This document shows positions 7,786-16,518 of a stretch of 49,817 bases of DNA, piece after piece. Below the pieces are notes generated by a model. It was not told where the DNA came from and searched no databases. It saw only the letters and a list, made by a program, of their open reading frames with translations. The number at the start of each line of letters is the position of its first letter. Positions within the stretch are counted from its first letter, which is position 1. Location: positions 676,939 through 726,755 of the forward strand of contig NZ_RDBK01000043.1 of NCBI RefSeq assembly GCF_008042275.1, read 5' to 3'. A program made the position numbers and the translations under genes. Source of the DNA: Streptomyces sp. OR43. GTDB taxonomy: Bacteria; Actinomycetota; Actinomycetes; Streptomycetales; Streptomycetaceae.

Positions 7786-9974
7786 GCGACGGGCCTCCGG
7801 TCGGTGCTGGGCCGGCCCTGGCTCGGCATCGAACCGGGCGCCTCCACGACCCCGGTGCGGCGGAGCTTCTGCCACCGCAGCCGGCCGCCGGTGAGCGCGG
7901 TGATCCAGGACTGGAGCAGCACCACGTACATGAGCTGGCGGTAGAGGACCTGCTGGAGGGGCAGCGAGAGCAGATGGGTCATGCGCTCCCGGTCGAGCCG
8001 GAAGGCGTACGCGGCGCAGACGGCCTGCACCGCGAGGACACCGAGCCAGGCGACCACCGTCTGCCCGGTCGGGCCGAAGACGAGCCCGTACAGCAGGAAG
8101 ACGTCGATGAGCGGGGCGAGCAGCGGCGCGACGACCATGAACAGGGCGACGAACGGCAGCCCGACGCGTCCGAAGCGGCCGGACGGGCCGCGCTCGATCA
8201 CCGCGCGGCGGTGCTTCCAGATGGCCTGCATCGTGCCGTACGACCACCGGTAGCGCTGTGACCAGAGCTGCTGCACGGACTCCGGCGCCTCGGTCCAGGC
8301 ACGGGCGTTCTCCGCGTACACGACGCGCCAGCCGTCCCGGTGCAGGGCCATCGTGACGTCGGTGTCCTCGGCGAGGGTGTCCTCGCTCATGCCGCCGATC
8401 CGGTTCAGCGCCTCGCGGCGGAACGCCCCGACCGCGCCGGGGATCGTGGGCATGCAGCCCAGCATGTCGTACATCCGGCGGTCGAGGTTGAAGCCCATCA
8501 CGTACTCGATGTGCTGCCAGGCGCCGATCAGTGAGTCGCGGTTGCCGACCTTGGCGTTGCCCGCGACGGCCCCGACCCGGGGGTCGGCGAAGGGCTGCAC
8601 CAGCTCGCGGACGGTGGACGGCTCGAAGACCGTGTCGCCGTCCATCATCACGATGATGTCGTAGCGGGCGTGCGCGATGCCGTTGTTCAGGGCGGCGGGC
8701 TTTCCGGCATTGCGCTGGCGCACCACCCGGACACCCGGCAGCCGCATCCGGTCGACGAGGTCCGCGGTGCCGTCCGTGGAGCCGTCGTCGATGACGATGA
8801 CCTCCAGCGGGTAGTCGCTCGCCACCAGGGAGCGGACCGTGTTGGCGATGCACTTGCTCTCGTTGTACGCGGGCACCAGGACGGACACGGGGCGGGTGAG
8901 CGGATCGCCCCAGCTGAAGTCCTTCTTGCGGACCCGGCGGGCGTGAGCGAAGGACAGCAGCAGCATCAGGCCGAAGCGGGCCAGGACCAGCACCCCGATG
9001 ACGGCGAGGCCGACGACCAGGACGTCGGTGATGTGCTCCGAGACCTCGACGGCGGAGACGAACGCCTTGCCCTTCCAGAGCGCGTACCCGGTGACGGGCG
9101 TGTGCGCGCTGGGGGCGCCGAGGGCGTCGGTGAGGTTGGTGAACTCGTACCCCTTCTCCTGCATCTTGGGCAGGAAGTGGCCGAGGGCGGCCACCGTCTG
9201 GGACCGGTCCCCGCCGGAGTCGTGCATGAGGACGATGGCGCCCTTGCCGTGCTTCGGGGTGGCGTTCCTGGAGATCACGCCGACCCCCGGCCGCTTCCAG
9301 TCCTCGCTGTCGGTGTTGTTGACGACGGTGAGGTAGCCGCGGCTGCCGACGTACTGGGTGACCGGCCAGGACTTGTCGTCCATGGCGTCGGCGAACGAGG
9401 AGTACGGCGGCCGGAACAGGGAGGTGCGGATGCCGGCCGCGCCCGCGAGCGCCAGCTGGTTCTGCGACAGCTCCCAGTCGATGCGTCCGGTGGACTGGTA
9501 GGAGAGGTCGGGGTGGTTGAACGTGTGCAGCCCGACCTCGTGTCCCTCCTTGACCATGCGCTCCACCAGATCGGGGTAGCGGGAGGCCATGGTGCCGGTG
9601 ACGAAGAAGACGCCGTGCGCGTCGTACTCCTTCAGCTTGTCCAGCACCCGGGGGGTCCACACCGGGTCCGGGCCGTCGTCGAAGGTCAGCACGATGCGGT
9701 GGTCGGGGATGCGCAGCGTCTTCGCGGGTTCGGTGGTGCTGCGCGCGTCGATGACGGGGCCGCCCTCCAGCACCTGCTCGGGCACCCGGTCGGTGGCCGC
9801 CGGCGGCTGGATCCGGTGGTCGGCGAGAATTTCGCTGTGCACGTAGCCGCGCAGCATCAACATGGCGAGCAGGGCAACGAGGAAGAGGAACGGCAGCATG
9901 TAGCGCATGGGGAGTCTGCGCCGCCGGCTCTGCTTCTTACGGTGGTTCCTGACCCGCGGGGCGGGTGTGGTCAT
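7782..9974 (-). CDS. matB: Bifunctional polysaccharide deacetylase/GT2 synthase, MatB-like
   Basis: A 730-residue membrane protein. Basic N-terminus, one membrane helix (residues ~24-42), then an extracellular NodB deacetylase domain: TFDDGP 97-102, HTFNH 150-154 with metal-binding histidines, RPPYSS 188-193. A helix at ~318-342 leads to a cytoplasmic processive GT2 domain with DDGSTD 396-401, DGD 445-447, EDTD 536-539 and QRYRW 573-577, followed by further helices. The fusion of a poly-GlcNAc-type synthase with its deacetylase matches MatB (SCO2962), needed for mycelial aggregation in Streptomyces. All catalytic residues are present. The gene starts directly after the stop of the preceding gene. 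Confidence 0.92.
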   Translation of the reverse strand: MTTPAPRVRNHRKKQSRRRRLPMRYMLPFLFLVALLAMLMLRGYVHSEILADHRIQPPAATDRVPEQVLEGGPVIDARSTTEPAKTLRIPDHRIVLTFDDGPDPVWTPRVLDKLKEYDAHGVFFVTGTMASRYPDLVERMVKEGHEVGLHTFNHPDLSYQSTGRIDWELSQNQLALAGAAGIRTSLFRPPYSSFADAMDDKSWPVTQYVGSRGYLTVVNNTDSEDWKRPGVGVISRNATPKHGKGAIVLMHDSGGDRSQTVAALGHFLPKMQEKGYEFTNLTDALGAPSAHTPVTGYALWKGKAFVSAVEVSEHITDVLVVGLAVIGVLVLARFGLMLLLSFAHARRVRKKDFSWGDPLTRPVSVLVPAYNESKCIANTVRSLVASDYPLEVIVIDDGSTDGTADLVDRMRLPGVRVVRQRNAGKPAALNNGIAHARYDIIVMMDGDTVFEPSTVRELVQPFADPRVGAVAGNAKVGNRDSLIGAWQHIEYVMGFNLDRRMYDMLGCMPTIPGAVGAFRREALNRIGGMSEDTLAEDTDVTMALHRDGWRVVYAENARAWTEAPESVQQLWSQRYRWSYGTMQAIWKHRRAVIERGPSGRFGRVGLPFVALFMVVAPLLAPLIDVFLLYGLVFGPTGQTVVAWLGVLAVQAVCAAYAFRLDRERMTHLLSLPLQQVLYRQLMYVVLLQSWITALTGGRLRWQKLRRTGVVEAPGSMPSQGRPSTDRRPVA

Positions 9975-10694
9975 CTAGCTGGCGCCTTCTTGCTCTTGCA
10001 CAGGGGGATCAGGTGTGGTGACCGGCGGAGTGACGGGGTCCGCGCCGGGGTCCGTGGACGGTGGTGTCGGATCGGCGCTCGGTGTCCCGGACGCCGCGGT
10101 CGTCGCGGAGGCGGACGTCCCGTCGGCCGGCACACCGCCGGCGGTGCTCGCCCCCGCGGCGGTGCCCTGCGCGGACGGTTCGGTGCGGGCCGAGGCGGAG
10201 GATCCGGTGCCGGGCACCGAGGAGCCGCCGGCCCCGACGGCGCCGCCCGGGGCTGCCGCGCTCCCTCCGGTCTGCGGGACGGTGGACGGCGAGACGCCGG
10301 AGGTCGCGCCCGGTGTGACCGCGGCTCCCGGGGTCGCACCCTCGGTGGCCGGCGTGCGGACCTCTTCCGTCTTCTGGTGTTCCTCCTGGCCGGACAGCGG
10401 CAGGAAGGGGGCGGTGGAGTTGCCTCCGAGCAGGGCCACGACGAGTGTCACGGCGTAACCGACAAAGATCGCGGCCAGGACCCAGCCGAGCCGCCGGAGC
10501 GACTTGCTGCGCCGGCCGCTCTCGTCGACGAAGACCGGGCCGTCGGAGCCCTCCGGAGCGGTGGGTTCCGGGAGCAGCTCGGAGAGCTGCCGTCCCAGTC
10601 CGTCGAGCTGAATGGTGACTTCGTTGGGCTCGTGGGTGTGTCCCGCACGGGCACCTTCACGCCAAGTTTCCACTGATGTACGCACTTCCCCCAC
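9975..10694 (-). CDS. matA: MatA-like single-pass membrane protein with Ser/Thr/Pro tail
   Basis: About 239 residues. An N-terminal cytoplasmic part (NEVTIQLDGLGRQLSELLPE) is followed by a basic stretch (SGRRSKSLRRLG), one membrane helix (WVLAAIFVGYAVTLVVALLG) and an extracellular low-complexity tail of about 140 residues rich in Ala, Thr, Pro, Ser and Gly. Its stop abuts the matB-like start, so it is the first gene of a three-gene operon; the position matches matA of S. coelicolor. The start is uncertain: GTG codons at 10694, 10685 and 10673 all lie near a GGGGGA stretch. The tail resembles a wall-spanning or O-glycosylated linker; no enzyme motif is visible. Confidence 0.75.
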   Translation of the reverse strand: MGEVRTSVETWREGARAGHTHEPNEVTIQLDGLGRQLSELLPEPTAPEGSDGPVFVDESGRRSKSLRRLGWVLAAIFVGYAVTLVVALLGGNSTAPFLPLSGQEEHQKTEEVRTPATEGATPGAAVTPGATSGVSPSTVPQTGGSAAAPGGAVGAGGSSVPGTGSSASARTEPSAQGTAAGASTAGGVPADGTSASATTAASGTPSADPTPPSTDPGADPVTPPVTTPDPPVQEQEGAS

Positions 10695-10990
10695 TCAGGA
10701 TCGGGTGCGCGCAACTGACCGTCTGTGCGTCGCCGGACCGGGCCCCCACCCTGTCCCACGCGCCCCCTACCACAGTGCACCCGGGCCATGAATGTAGCGC
10801 ACGCCGACGACACTCCGACCCCACGGACGGGTGTTGTTCATCATGAGAGATACATCTGTTTTCGAACCGTGGTGCGGGCCCTGCCCCGGACGGGCCGACC
10901 CGCCCCGGGCATGGGAGCGCGGTGCATGACACACGCCGGGGGCGCACGCCCCCTGGGCGCCGACCGCGGTCCCGCACCCCGTCGGGCCGC
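10695..10990. other. Intergenic region upstream of the mat operon
   Basis: About 300 bases between the matA-like gene and the ssrA terminator. Open frames here are antisense or short and not protein-like. On the minus strand a TACATT (complement of 10792-10797) is a possible -10 for the mat operon, without a convincing -35 element. Nothing else is recognised. Confidence 0.5.
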
Positions 10991-11033
10991 AAAAAACGAG
11001 GACCCCGCTGCCGGTGGCAGCGGGGTCCTCGTT
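10991..11033 (-). terminator. Intrinsic terminator of ssrA
   Basis: A perfect 18-bp GC-rich stem (aacgaggaccccgctgcc at 10995-11012 and its complement at 11016-11033) with a 3-base loop. On the minus strand it is followed by six T residues (a-run at 10991-10996). It lies 14 bases past the 3' end of tmRNA. Confidence 0.92.
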
Positions 11034-11046
11034 CACATGGGAATTG

Positions 11047-11431
11047 TGGAGATGGCGGGAATCGAACCCGCGTCCAACGGTGCGGAACCAGGGCTTCTCC
11101 GAGTGCAGTTCGCTACGCTTTTCTCGGCCCCGGAGGTCACACGAACAAGCCTCCGACAGGCCCAGCCACTGTTTGATTTCCTTCCAGGCCCCGTGACCGG
11201 GCTTAGAAGTTTAGATCCCTTAGTGATGCCAGGATCCGGGTCGGGATCACCCCCGGGCTGACACTCCGCAGAGTCTTCGCTTAGCTGCTAATTAGGCAGC
11301 GAGGGCGAAGGCGGAGGAATCGCGCTTGGAATTGGCGATTATTGTTTGCGACATATGGTTTACGAGATCATTGCCGCTTCCTCGACTCGCTTCCCCTGCT
11401 TCGACATCCGCTGTCGAAACCGATCATCCCC
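11047..11431 (-). ncRNA. ssrA: Transfer-messenger RNA (tmRNA)
   Basis: The 5' end GGGGATG (11431-11425) pairs with the 3' CATCTCC (11054-11048) as a seven-base acceptor stem, with the discriminator A at 11047 and the CCA apparently added post-transcriptionally. The TPsiC-like arm GCGGGTTCGATTCCCGC lies near the 3' end. The tag reading frame, resuming at GCC, encodes ANSKRDSSAFALAA followed by TAA. The ALAA end is the usual protease signal. With SmpB it rescues stalled ribosomes. smpB lies 120 bases upstream on the same strand and a strong terminator follows. Confidence 0.97.
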
Positions 11432-11551
11432 ATGTTGATTTTTCAAAGGTGGTGCACACCCCGTGGGGTGCAGTGCCATCGTACGTGACCAACGCACGAC
11501 GATGCCAGCGTATTCCTGCCGCACCGGCCGGCAGCCACTGGCGCGGTGCGC

Positions 11552-12040
11552 TCAGGCGCTCCGCTGACGGCGGCGGGCCGCCGAGATCGCCCGGTTCGTC
11601 TCCCTCGCGTCCTGCTTCTCGCGCAGCGTCTGCCGCTTGTCGTACTCCTTCTTGCCCTTCGCCAGCGCGATCTCGACCTTGACCCGGCCGTTGGTGAAGT
11701 ACAGGGCGAGCGGCACGATCGTGTGTCCGGTCTCCTGGGACTTCGACTCCAGCTTGTCGATCTCGGCCCGGTGCATCAGGAGCTTGCGCTTGCGCTTGGC
11801 GGAGTGGTTGGTCCAGGTCCCCTGGACGTACTCCGGGACGTGGATGTTGTGCAGCCACGCCTCGCCGCCGTCGATCTGCACGAAGCCGTCCACCAGGGAG
11901 GCCCGGCCCATGCGCAGCGATTTGACCTCGGTCCCCATCAGGACGAGCCCGCACTCGTAGGTGTCGAGGATGGTGTAGTCGTGGCGCGCCTTCTTGTTCT
12001 GCGCGACCATCTTGCGCCCGGTGTCTTTTTCCTTAGCCAT
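11552..12040 (-). CDS. smpB: SsrA-binding protein SmpB
   Basis: A 162-residue OB-fold RNA-binding protein that delivers tmRNA to stalled ribosomes. Hallmarks are [20 protein letters not shown], the [16 protein letters not shown] motif, NIHVPEY and the basic C-terminal tail beginning [15 protein letters not shown] that inserts into the mRNA channel. Length fits the family. It follows the S41 peptidase gene after 18 bases, so it probably shares the ftsEX transcript, and it precedes ssrA, placing both partners of trans-translation together. Confidence 0.97.
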   Translation of the reverse strand: MAKEKDTGRKMVAQNKKARHDYTILDTYECGLVLMGTEVKSLRMGRASLVDGFVQIDGGEAWLHNIHVPEYVQGTWTNHSAKRKRKLLMHRAEIDKLESKSQETGHTIVPLALYFTNGRVKVEIALAKGKKEYDKRQTLREKQDARETNRAISAARRRQRSA

Positions 12041-12058
12041 AGTGCGGCCATTTTCGCA

Positions 12059-13246
12059 CTACGACCCACCCCCGAGGCCACTCAATACCGTCTCGGCCCG
12101 CTCCTGGGCCCGCGCGCTCACCGCGAGGTCCGGTGTGATGCCCCGGCCGTCGACGCTACGGCCCGCCGGAGTGCTGTAGTGGCCCACGGTCAGCTCCGCC
12201 ACGGAACCGCCCGCGAGCTTGCTCGGCATCTGGACGGATCCTTTGCCGAAGGTCCGCGAACCGACCGTGACGGCCCGGCCCCGGTCCTGCAGGGCACCGG
12301 TCAGGAGCTCGGCCGCACTCATGGTCCCGCCGTCGACGAGGACGACGAGAGGGCGCTCGGTGTCGCCCCCGGCCTCCGCGTACAGCGCGCGCTGCTCCCC
12401 GTGCACGTCGTACGTGGCGACCAGGCCCCCGTCCAGGAAGGCGGAGGCGGCGGTGACGGCCTCGGTGACGAGTCCACCGGAGTTGCCACGCAGGTCCAGC
12501 AGCACACCGGCACCCGCCGGGGCCTTCAGGACCGCGTCACGGACCGCGGTACCGGATCCCTTGGTGAACGAGTCCACCTCGATCAGCACAGCTGCGGAGG
12601 AATCGGAACGGTACGGTCCGAGCCGCCGCACCGAAACGGCCTCGGTGGTGAGCCGGGCCCGCCGCAGCGTCTCGGTCCGGGTGGCGGACCCCCGCTGGAC
12701 GCCCAGCACCACGGTGCTCCCGACGGCGGCGCCGGTACGGTCGCCCCGCAGCAGGGCCACGACATCGGAGACCGCGCGCCTGTCGACCCGGTGGCCGTCC
12801 ACGGTGCGCAGCAGATCTCCGGCGCGGATCCCGGCCCGCTCGGCGGGGCCGCCCCGCTGGACCCGGGTGACCGTGACCAGCCCGTCCGCGGAACGCCGGG
12901 CGGCGAGCCCGACGCCCGTGTACGAACCGTCGAGGGCCTGCTCGAACTCCTGGTACTCCCGCTCGTCGTAGACCGCGCCCCAGCGGTCCCCGCTGCGGCT
13001 GACGGCCTCCTCGGCCGCCTCCGTACCGGACTTGCCGTCGGCGACGGCCTCGGCCGCCGCGTCGGCCACGGCGTCGCGGTCGGCGGAACTGGCGACGGAC
13101 CGGGTCTCTATCTCGGTGCTCCGCCCGTCCCCGCGCGGCAGCGCACCGGTGGCGGCCGCGGTGGCGAGCACGCTCGCGAAGACCAATGTCAGGGCCGCCC
13201 CGCGGCGGACGCCGCGGGACCCGAAACTGTTCTCAGGGCCCGGCAT
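12059..13246 (-). CDS. S41 family C-terminal processing peptidase
   Basis: A 395-residue exported serine protease. A signal or anchor helix (ALTLVFASVLATAAATGAL) is at residues ~17-35. A PDZ domain follows (YTGVGLAARRSADGLVTVTR; GPAERAGIRAGDLLRTVDG). The S41 catalytic domain has the substrate-loop motif LDLRGNSGGLV, the nucleophile Ser in DGGTMSAAELLTGAL and the general-base Lys in TFGKGSVQ. It processes or degrades envelope proteins outside the membrane. The ATG at 13246 places the signal helix correctly; the 13318 start would add a non-membrane extension. It lies between ftsX and smpB on the same strand. Confidence 0.92.
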   Translation of the reverse strand: MPGPENSFGSRGVRRGAALTLVFASVLATAAATGALPRGDGRSTEIETRSVASSADRDAVADAAAEAVADGKSGTEAAEEAVSRSGDRWGAVYDEREYQEFEQALDGSYTGVGLAARRSADGLVTVTRVQRGGPAERAGIRAGDLLRTVDGHRVDRRAVSDVVALLRGDRTGAAVGSTVVLGVQRGSATRTETLRRARLTTEAVSVRRLGPYRSDSSAAVLIEVDSFTKGSGTAVRDAVLKAPAGAGVLLDLRGNSGGLVTEAVTAASAFLDGGLVATYDVHGEQRALYAEAGGDTERPLVVLVDGGTMSAAELLTGALQDRGRAVTVGSRTFGKGSVQMPSKLAGGSVAELTVGHYSTPAGRSVDGRGITPDLAVSARAQERAETVLSGLGGGS

Positions 13247-13314
13247 GGCGCCGAGTCTAGGACAACGCCCCGCCGGCGCACGGCCCGTTGGCCGCGCGCC
13301 CCACGGGGCGCATG

Positions 13315-14232
13315 TCACACCTTGAGGTACTTGCGCAGCGCGAAGAGCGCGGCAACCGCGGGCATCAGCAGGCCGATCGCCAGGACCAGCGGGAGCTTGG
13401 TGAGGACGGCGTCCCAGCCGATGAAGTCGATCAGGTTCAGCTTGTCCTGGAGGGCGAGTCCGCCGTCGATCAGGAAGTAGCGCCCGGCCAGCAGCATCAC
13501 GCAGGCCAGTACGCCACCGATCAGGCCGGCGAACGCGGCCTCCATGATGAACGGCATCTGGATGTAGAAGCCGGAGGCCCCGACGAGCCGCATGATTCCC
13601 GTCTCGCGCCGTCGGCTGAACGCGGACACCCTGACCGTGTTGACGATCAGCATCAGGGCGATGACGAGCATCAGCGCCATCACGAAGAGCGCGGCGACGT
13701 TCATGCCGTTCATCAGGCCGAAGAGGTTGTCCAGGATGCTTCTCTGGTCCTGGACGGACTGCACCCCGTCACGCCCGGCGAAGGCGGTGGCGACGACCTT
13801 GTACTTCGTGGGGTCGTCGAGCTTGACGCGGAACGACTCCGGCATCTGGTCGGGCGTGATGTTGCCCGCCATCGGGGAGTCGCCGAACTCCTCCTGGTAG
13901 TGCTTGTACGCCTCGTCGGACGACTCGTAGATGACCGTGTCGACGACGTCCATCTTCTTGAGGTCGGCCTCGATGTCCTTCTTCTGCTGCGCGGTCACCG
14001 CACCCTTGGCGCACTGGACCACCGTCTCCGCGTCCCCCTTGCCACAGAGGTAGATGGAGACGTTGACCTTGTCGTACCAGTAGTCCTTCATCGTGCTGAC
14101 CTGCTCGCGCATGAGCAGCGCGCCGCCGAACAGGGCAAGCGAGAGGGCGACGGAGACGACGACGGCGAAGGTCATCGTGAGGTTGCGACGGAGGCCGACG
14201 CCGATCTCCGACAGGACGAACTGGGCGCGCAT
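13315..14232 (-). CDS. ftsX: Cell division ABC transporter permease FtsX
   Basis: A 305-residue membrane protein with one N-terminal helix (TMTFAVVVSVALSLALFGGA), a large extracellular domain (residues ~45-170, with a Cys pair in YLCGKG and VVQCAKG), and three C-terminal helices, the last ending FALRKYLKV. The cytoplasmic coupling segment RVSAFSRRRETGIMRLVG is typical. With FtsE it regulates peptidoglycan hydrolases at division or during growth. It starts 23 bases after ftsE. Confidence 0.96.
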   Translation of the reverse strand: MRAQFVLSEIGVGLRRNLTMTFAVVVSVALSLALFGGALLMREQVSTMKDYWYDKVNVSIYLCGKGDAETVVQCAKGAVTAQQKKDIEADLKKMDVVDTVIYESSDEAYKHYQEEFGDSPMAGNITPDQMPESFRVKLDDPTKYKVVATAFAGRDGVQSVQDQRSILDNLFGLMNGMNVAALFVMALMLVIALMLIVNTVRVSAFSRRRETGIMRLVGASGFYIQMPFIMEAAFAGLIGGVLACVMLLAGRYFLIDGGLALQDKLNLIDFIGWDAVLTKLPLVLAIGLLMPAVAALFALRKYLKV

Positions 14233-14255
14233 GGCGTCCTTTCAGTGCTGGGTGC

Positions 14256-14945
14256 TCAGTGCTGGTAGCCGTAGACGCCGCGCGCCTGGTCGCGTACGAG
14301 ACGGCCCTTTTCGAGCTCGATGACGCGTTTGCGCATCTGGTCGACGATGTTCTGGTCGTGGGTCGCCATGATCACGGTGGTGCCGGTCCGGTTGATCCGG
14401 TCCAGCAGCTTCATGATCCCGACCGAGGTCTGCGGGTCGAGGTTGCCGGTCGGCTCGTCCGCGATCAGCAGCATGGGCCGGTTGACGAAGGCCCGCGCGA
14501 TCGCCACGCGCTGCTGCTCACCACCGGACAGCTCGCCGGGCATCCGGTCCTCCTTGCCGCCGAGACCGACGAGGTCGAGGACCTGCGGGACCGCCTTGCG
14601 GATCTCGCCGCGCGGCTTGCCGATCACTTCCTGGGCGAACGCCACGTTCTCCGCGACGGTCTTGTTGGGAAGGAGGCGGAAGTCCTGGAACACCGTGCCC
14701 AGCTGGCGGCGCATGTGCGGCACCTTCCAGTTGGACATGCGCGCGAGGTCCTTGCCGAGGACGTGGACCATGCCCTGGCTGGCGCGCTCCTCGCGGAGGA
14801 TGAGACGCATGAAGGTGGACTTGCCGGAGCCGGAGGAGCCCACCAGGAAGACGAACTCGCCCTTCTCGATATCGAGAGACACATCCCGTAGAGCGGGACG
14901 GCTCTGCTTCGGGTAGGTCTTGGAGACGTTGTCGAATCGGATCAC
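14256..14945 (-). CDS. ftsE: Cell division ATP-binding protein FtsE
   Basis: A 229-residue ABC ATPase. Walker [10 protein letters not shown] at 36-44, Q-loop [16 protein letters not shown] near 86, signature LSGGEQQR at 139-146, Walker [10 protein letters not shown] at 159-167 and the switch histidine in MATHDQ. It is the first gene of the ftsE-ftsX-ctp-smpB run and partners FtsX at the membrane. Confidence 0.97.
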   Translation of the reverse strand: MIRFDNVSKTYPKQSRPALRDVSLDIEKGEFVFLVGSSGSGKSTFMRLILREERASQGMVHVLGKDLARMSNWKVPHMRRQLGTVFQDFRLLPNKTVAENVAFAQEVIGKPRGEIRKAVPQVLDLVGLGGKEDRMPGELSGGEQQRVAIARAFVNRPMLLIADEPTGNLDPQTSVGIMKLLDRINRTGTTVIMATHDQNIVDQMRKRVIELEKGRLVRDQARGVYGYQH

Positions 14946-15214
14946 GGATGCACCACGGTCGGCCGGGAGTAGGTGTGCGTGACCATACGCGAACCCGGCT
15001 CACGCGTGCAGGCGCGCGTACCGGGATGGGTGATTTACGGTGAAACGGCATCGGTCCCGGCTCCGCCGCGAGCGGAACGGGCCGGGAGGTATCCGGTGGG
15101 CCGAGCCGAAACCCGTGCGAGCTGGCACAGTGGTAGGGGGAACGGTTGCGTTTCCGTGAGCGTTGTGCGGAGAGAAGGCTTGTGCGGCTCCGCCGCGCGG
15201 GAGGAGGAATGCGC

Positions 15215-15418
15215 ATGACCTATGACCGACTGGTGTGCGCGAACTGCGCGGCGCCCGTGAACGAGGGGCGCTGCCCCGTGTGCCGGGCCAGCCGCGCGCG
15301 ACTGGAGCAGCAGGAACAGGAGCAGGGACCGTTCGCCGGGCTCAGCCCGGCGATGCTGGTGGCCCTGATGGTGGTGCTGCTGGCCGCGCTGGCGCTGCTG
15401 GCGCACCAGACCGTGTAG
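15215..15418 (+). CDS. Small zinc-ribbon single-pass membrane protein
   Basis: A 67-residue protein. Two CxxC pairs (CANC and CPVC, separated by eleven residues) form a zinc ribbon at residues ~8-24. A Gln/Glu-rich linker (RLEQQEQEQGPF) and one C-terminal helix (AMLVALMVVLLAALALLAHQ) follow. GGAGG ends seven bases before the ATG at 15215; ATG 15209 is also possible. It is divergent from ftsE. No function can be assigned; a small membrane-tethered zinc ribbon may act as an adaptor. Confidence 0.75.
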   Translation: MTYDRLVCANCAAPVNEGRCPVCRASRARLEQQEQEQGPFAGLSPAMLVALMVVLLAALALLAHQTV

Positions 15419-15479
15419 TGCACCGGACCGTGTAGCGCACCCGCCTCGTTACCGCTCGCCCGCCCTTTGCCGGGCCGGC

Positions 15480-15507
15480 AGAAACGTTCGTCCAGAAACG
15501 TTCGTCC
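15480..15507. repeat. Tandem duplication of a 14-mer
   Basis: agaaacgttcgtcc occurs twice head to tail (15480-15493 and 15494-15507), each with an internal palindrome aacgtt. It lies between the zinc-ribbon gene and the terminator of the LAETG gene. Function unknown. Confidence 0.8.
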
Positions 15508-15526
15508 TCGTACGCGCAGACGCATG

Positions 15527-15564
15527 CAGGGGCCCCGGATGCCGATCGGCGTCCGGGGCCCCTG
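15527..15564. terminator. Hairpin terminator between convergent genes
   Basis: A 17-bp stem (caggggccccggatgcc and its complement, one G-T pair) with a 4-base loop, lying 28 bases past the stop of the LAETG protein gene and 109 bases past the zinc-ribbon gene. No T-run is present, as is common for Streptomyces terminators. Confidence 0.75.
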
Positions 15565-15591
15565 TGTGTGTACGTGTTCCGCTGCGGCCCG

Positions 15592-16518
15592 TCAGGCGGC
15601 GGTGCGGCCGTTCACCAGGCGCGGCAGGATCCGGAAGCCGATGCCTCCGGCGATCATCGTCGCGGCGCCGACCAGCAGGAACGTGGTCTCGGCGGCACCG
15701 GTCTCGGCGAGCTCGTCCTTGCCCTTGCCCTGCTCGGCCGGCTGGTTGCCGACCGAGTCGGTGTCGGTGTTGTCGGAGTCGACGCACTCGGCACCGTCGA
15801 GGGAGACGGTGCAGGTGCCGGTGTCTCCGGTGGAGCCACCGTTCGTCGCGGAACCGGTGGTCCCGTCGCCGCCACCAGCGGCGCTACCGCCACCAGCAGC
15901 CGCGTCACCACCACCGGCAGCCGCGTCACCACCGCCGGCGGCCGCGTCACCGCCACCAGCAGCCGCGGCGTCGCCACCGCCGGCAGCCGCGTCGCCACCA
16001 CCGGCCACGTCGCCACCACCAGCAGCGTCACCACCACCGGCCACGTCACCGCCGCCGGCCGCATCGCCACCACCAGCAGCGTCACCACCACCGGCCACAT
16101 CGCCGCCACCAGCAGCGTCACCACCACCGGCCACGTCACCGCCGCCGGCCACGTCACCACCACCAGCAACGTCGCCACCACCAGCAGCGTCACCACCGCC
16201 GGCCACATCGCCGCCACCAGCAGCGTCACCACCACCGGCCACGTCACCGCCGCCGGCCACGTCAGCGCCGCCGGCCACATCGCCGCCACCGGCCACGTCA
16301 GCGCCACCGGCCGCGTCGCCACCACCGTCGGCGTCACCCTCGCCGTTGATGCCGATGTTCAGACCGTCTTCGTTGGCCTCGGCGTTGATACCGATACCGG
16401 CGACATCGACACCGATGCCGACGGCCTGGGCCGCACCGGCGGCGGTCAGCGAGGCGCCTGCGGCAATGACCGCGCCCGCGGCTATCCGCGCGACGCGGAC
16501 TCGCGTCTTCTTCGTCAT
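15592..16518 (-). CDS. Sortase-type (LAETG) repetitive surface protein
   Basis: A 308-residue secreted protein. Signal peptide at 1-32 (basic start MTKKTRVRVAR, hydrophobic core, AAGAAQA cleavage). A short GIGVDVAGIGINAEANEDG segment follows, then about 25 hexapeptide repeats of the form GGGD(V/A)A. A small domain with two cysteines comes next (GTCTVSLDGAECVDSD). The C-terminus is a sorting signal: LAETG, a hydrophobic helix (TTFLLVGAATMIAGGIGF) and a basic end (RLVNGR). LAxTG is the class E sortase motif of Streptomyces chaplins, so covalent attachment to peptidoglycan is expected. The regularly spaced Asp suggests metal binding or an extended glycine-rich rod, but this is inference. No known family is recognised for the repeat. 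Confidence 0.85.
   Translation of the reverse strand: MTKKTRVRVARIAAGAVIAAGASLTAAGAAQAVGIGVDVAGIGINAEANEDGLNIGINGEGDADGGGDAAGGADVAGGGDVAGGADVAGGGDVAGGGDAAGGGDVAGGGDAAGGGDVAGGGDVAGGGDVAGGGDAAGGGDVAGGGDAAGGGDAAGGGDVAGGGDAAGGGDVAGGGDAAAGGGDAAAAGGGDAAAGGGDAAAGGGDAAAGGGSAAGGGDGTTGSATNGGSTGDTGTCTVSLDGAECVDSDNTDTDSVGNQPAEQGKGKDELAETGAAETTFLLVGAATMIAGGIGFRILPRLVNGRTAA
15865..16326 (-). repeat. 18-bp coding repeat array (GGGD(V/A)A)
   Basis: About 25 imperfect 18-bp units encode the hexapeptide GGGD(V/A)A. The units near 15900-15980 gain one or two extra Ala codons (GGGDAAA, GGGDAAAA). The array is prone to length change by slippage and to collapse in short-read assembly. Confidence 0.9.

Noticed and set aside
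6418..9660. 1080-residue minus-strand frame joining matB antiframe with the acyltransferase
   Set aside because: The first ~625 residues are a shifted reading of matB; the acyltransferase has its own ATG at 7785, coupled by ATGA.
13246..13318. Longer start for the S41 peptidase at 13318
   Set aside because: The added residues (MTCAPWGARP...) would place a polar Arg/Pro-rich stretch before the signal helix and overlap the end of ftsX.
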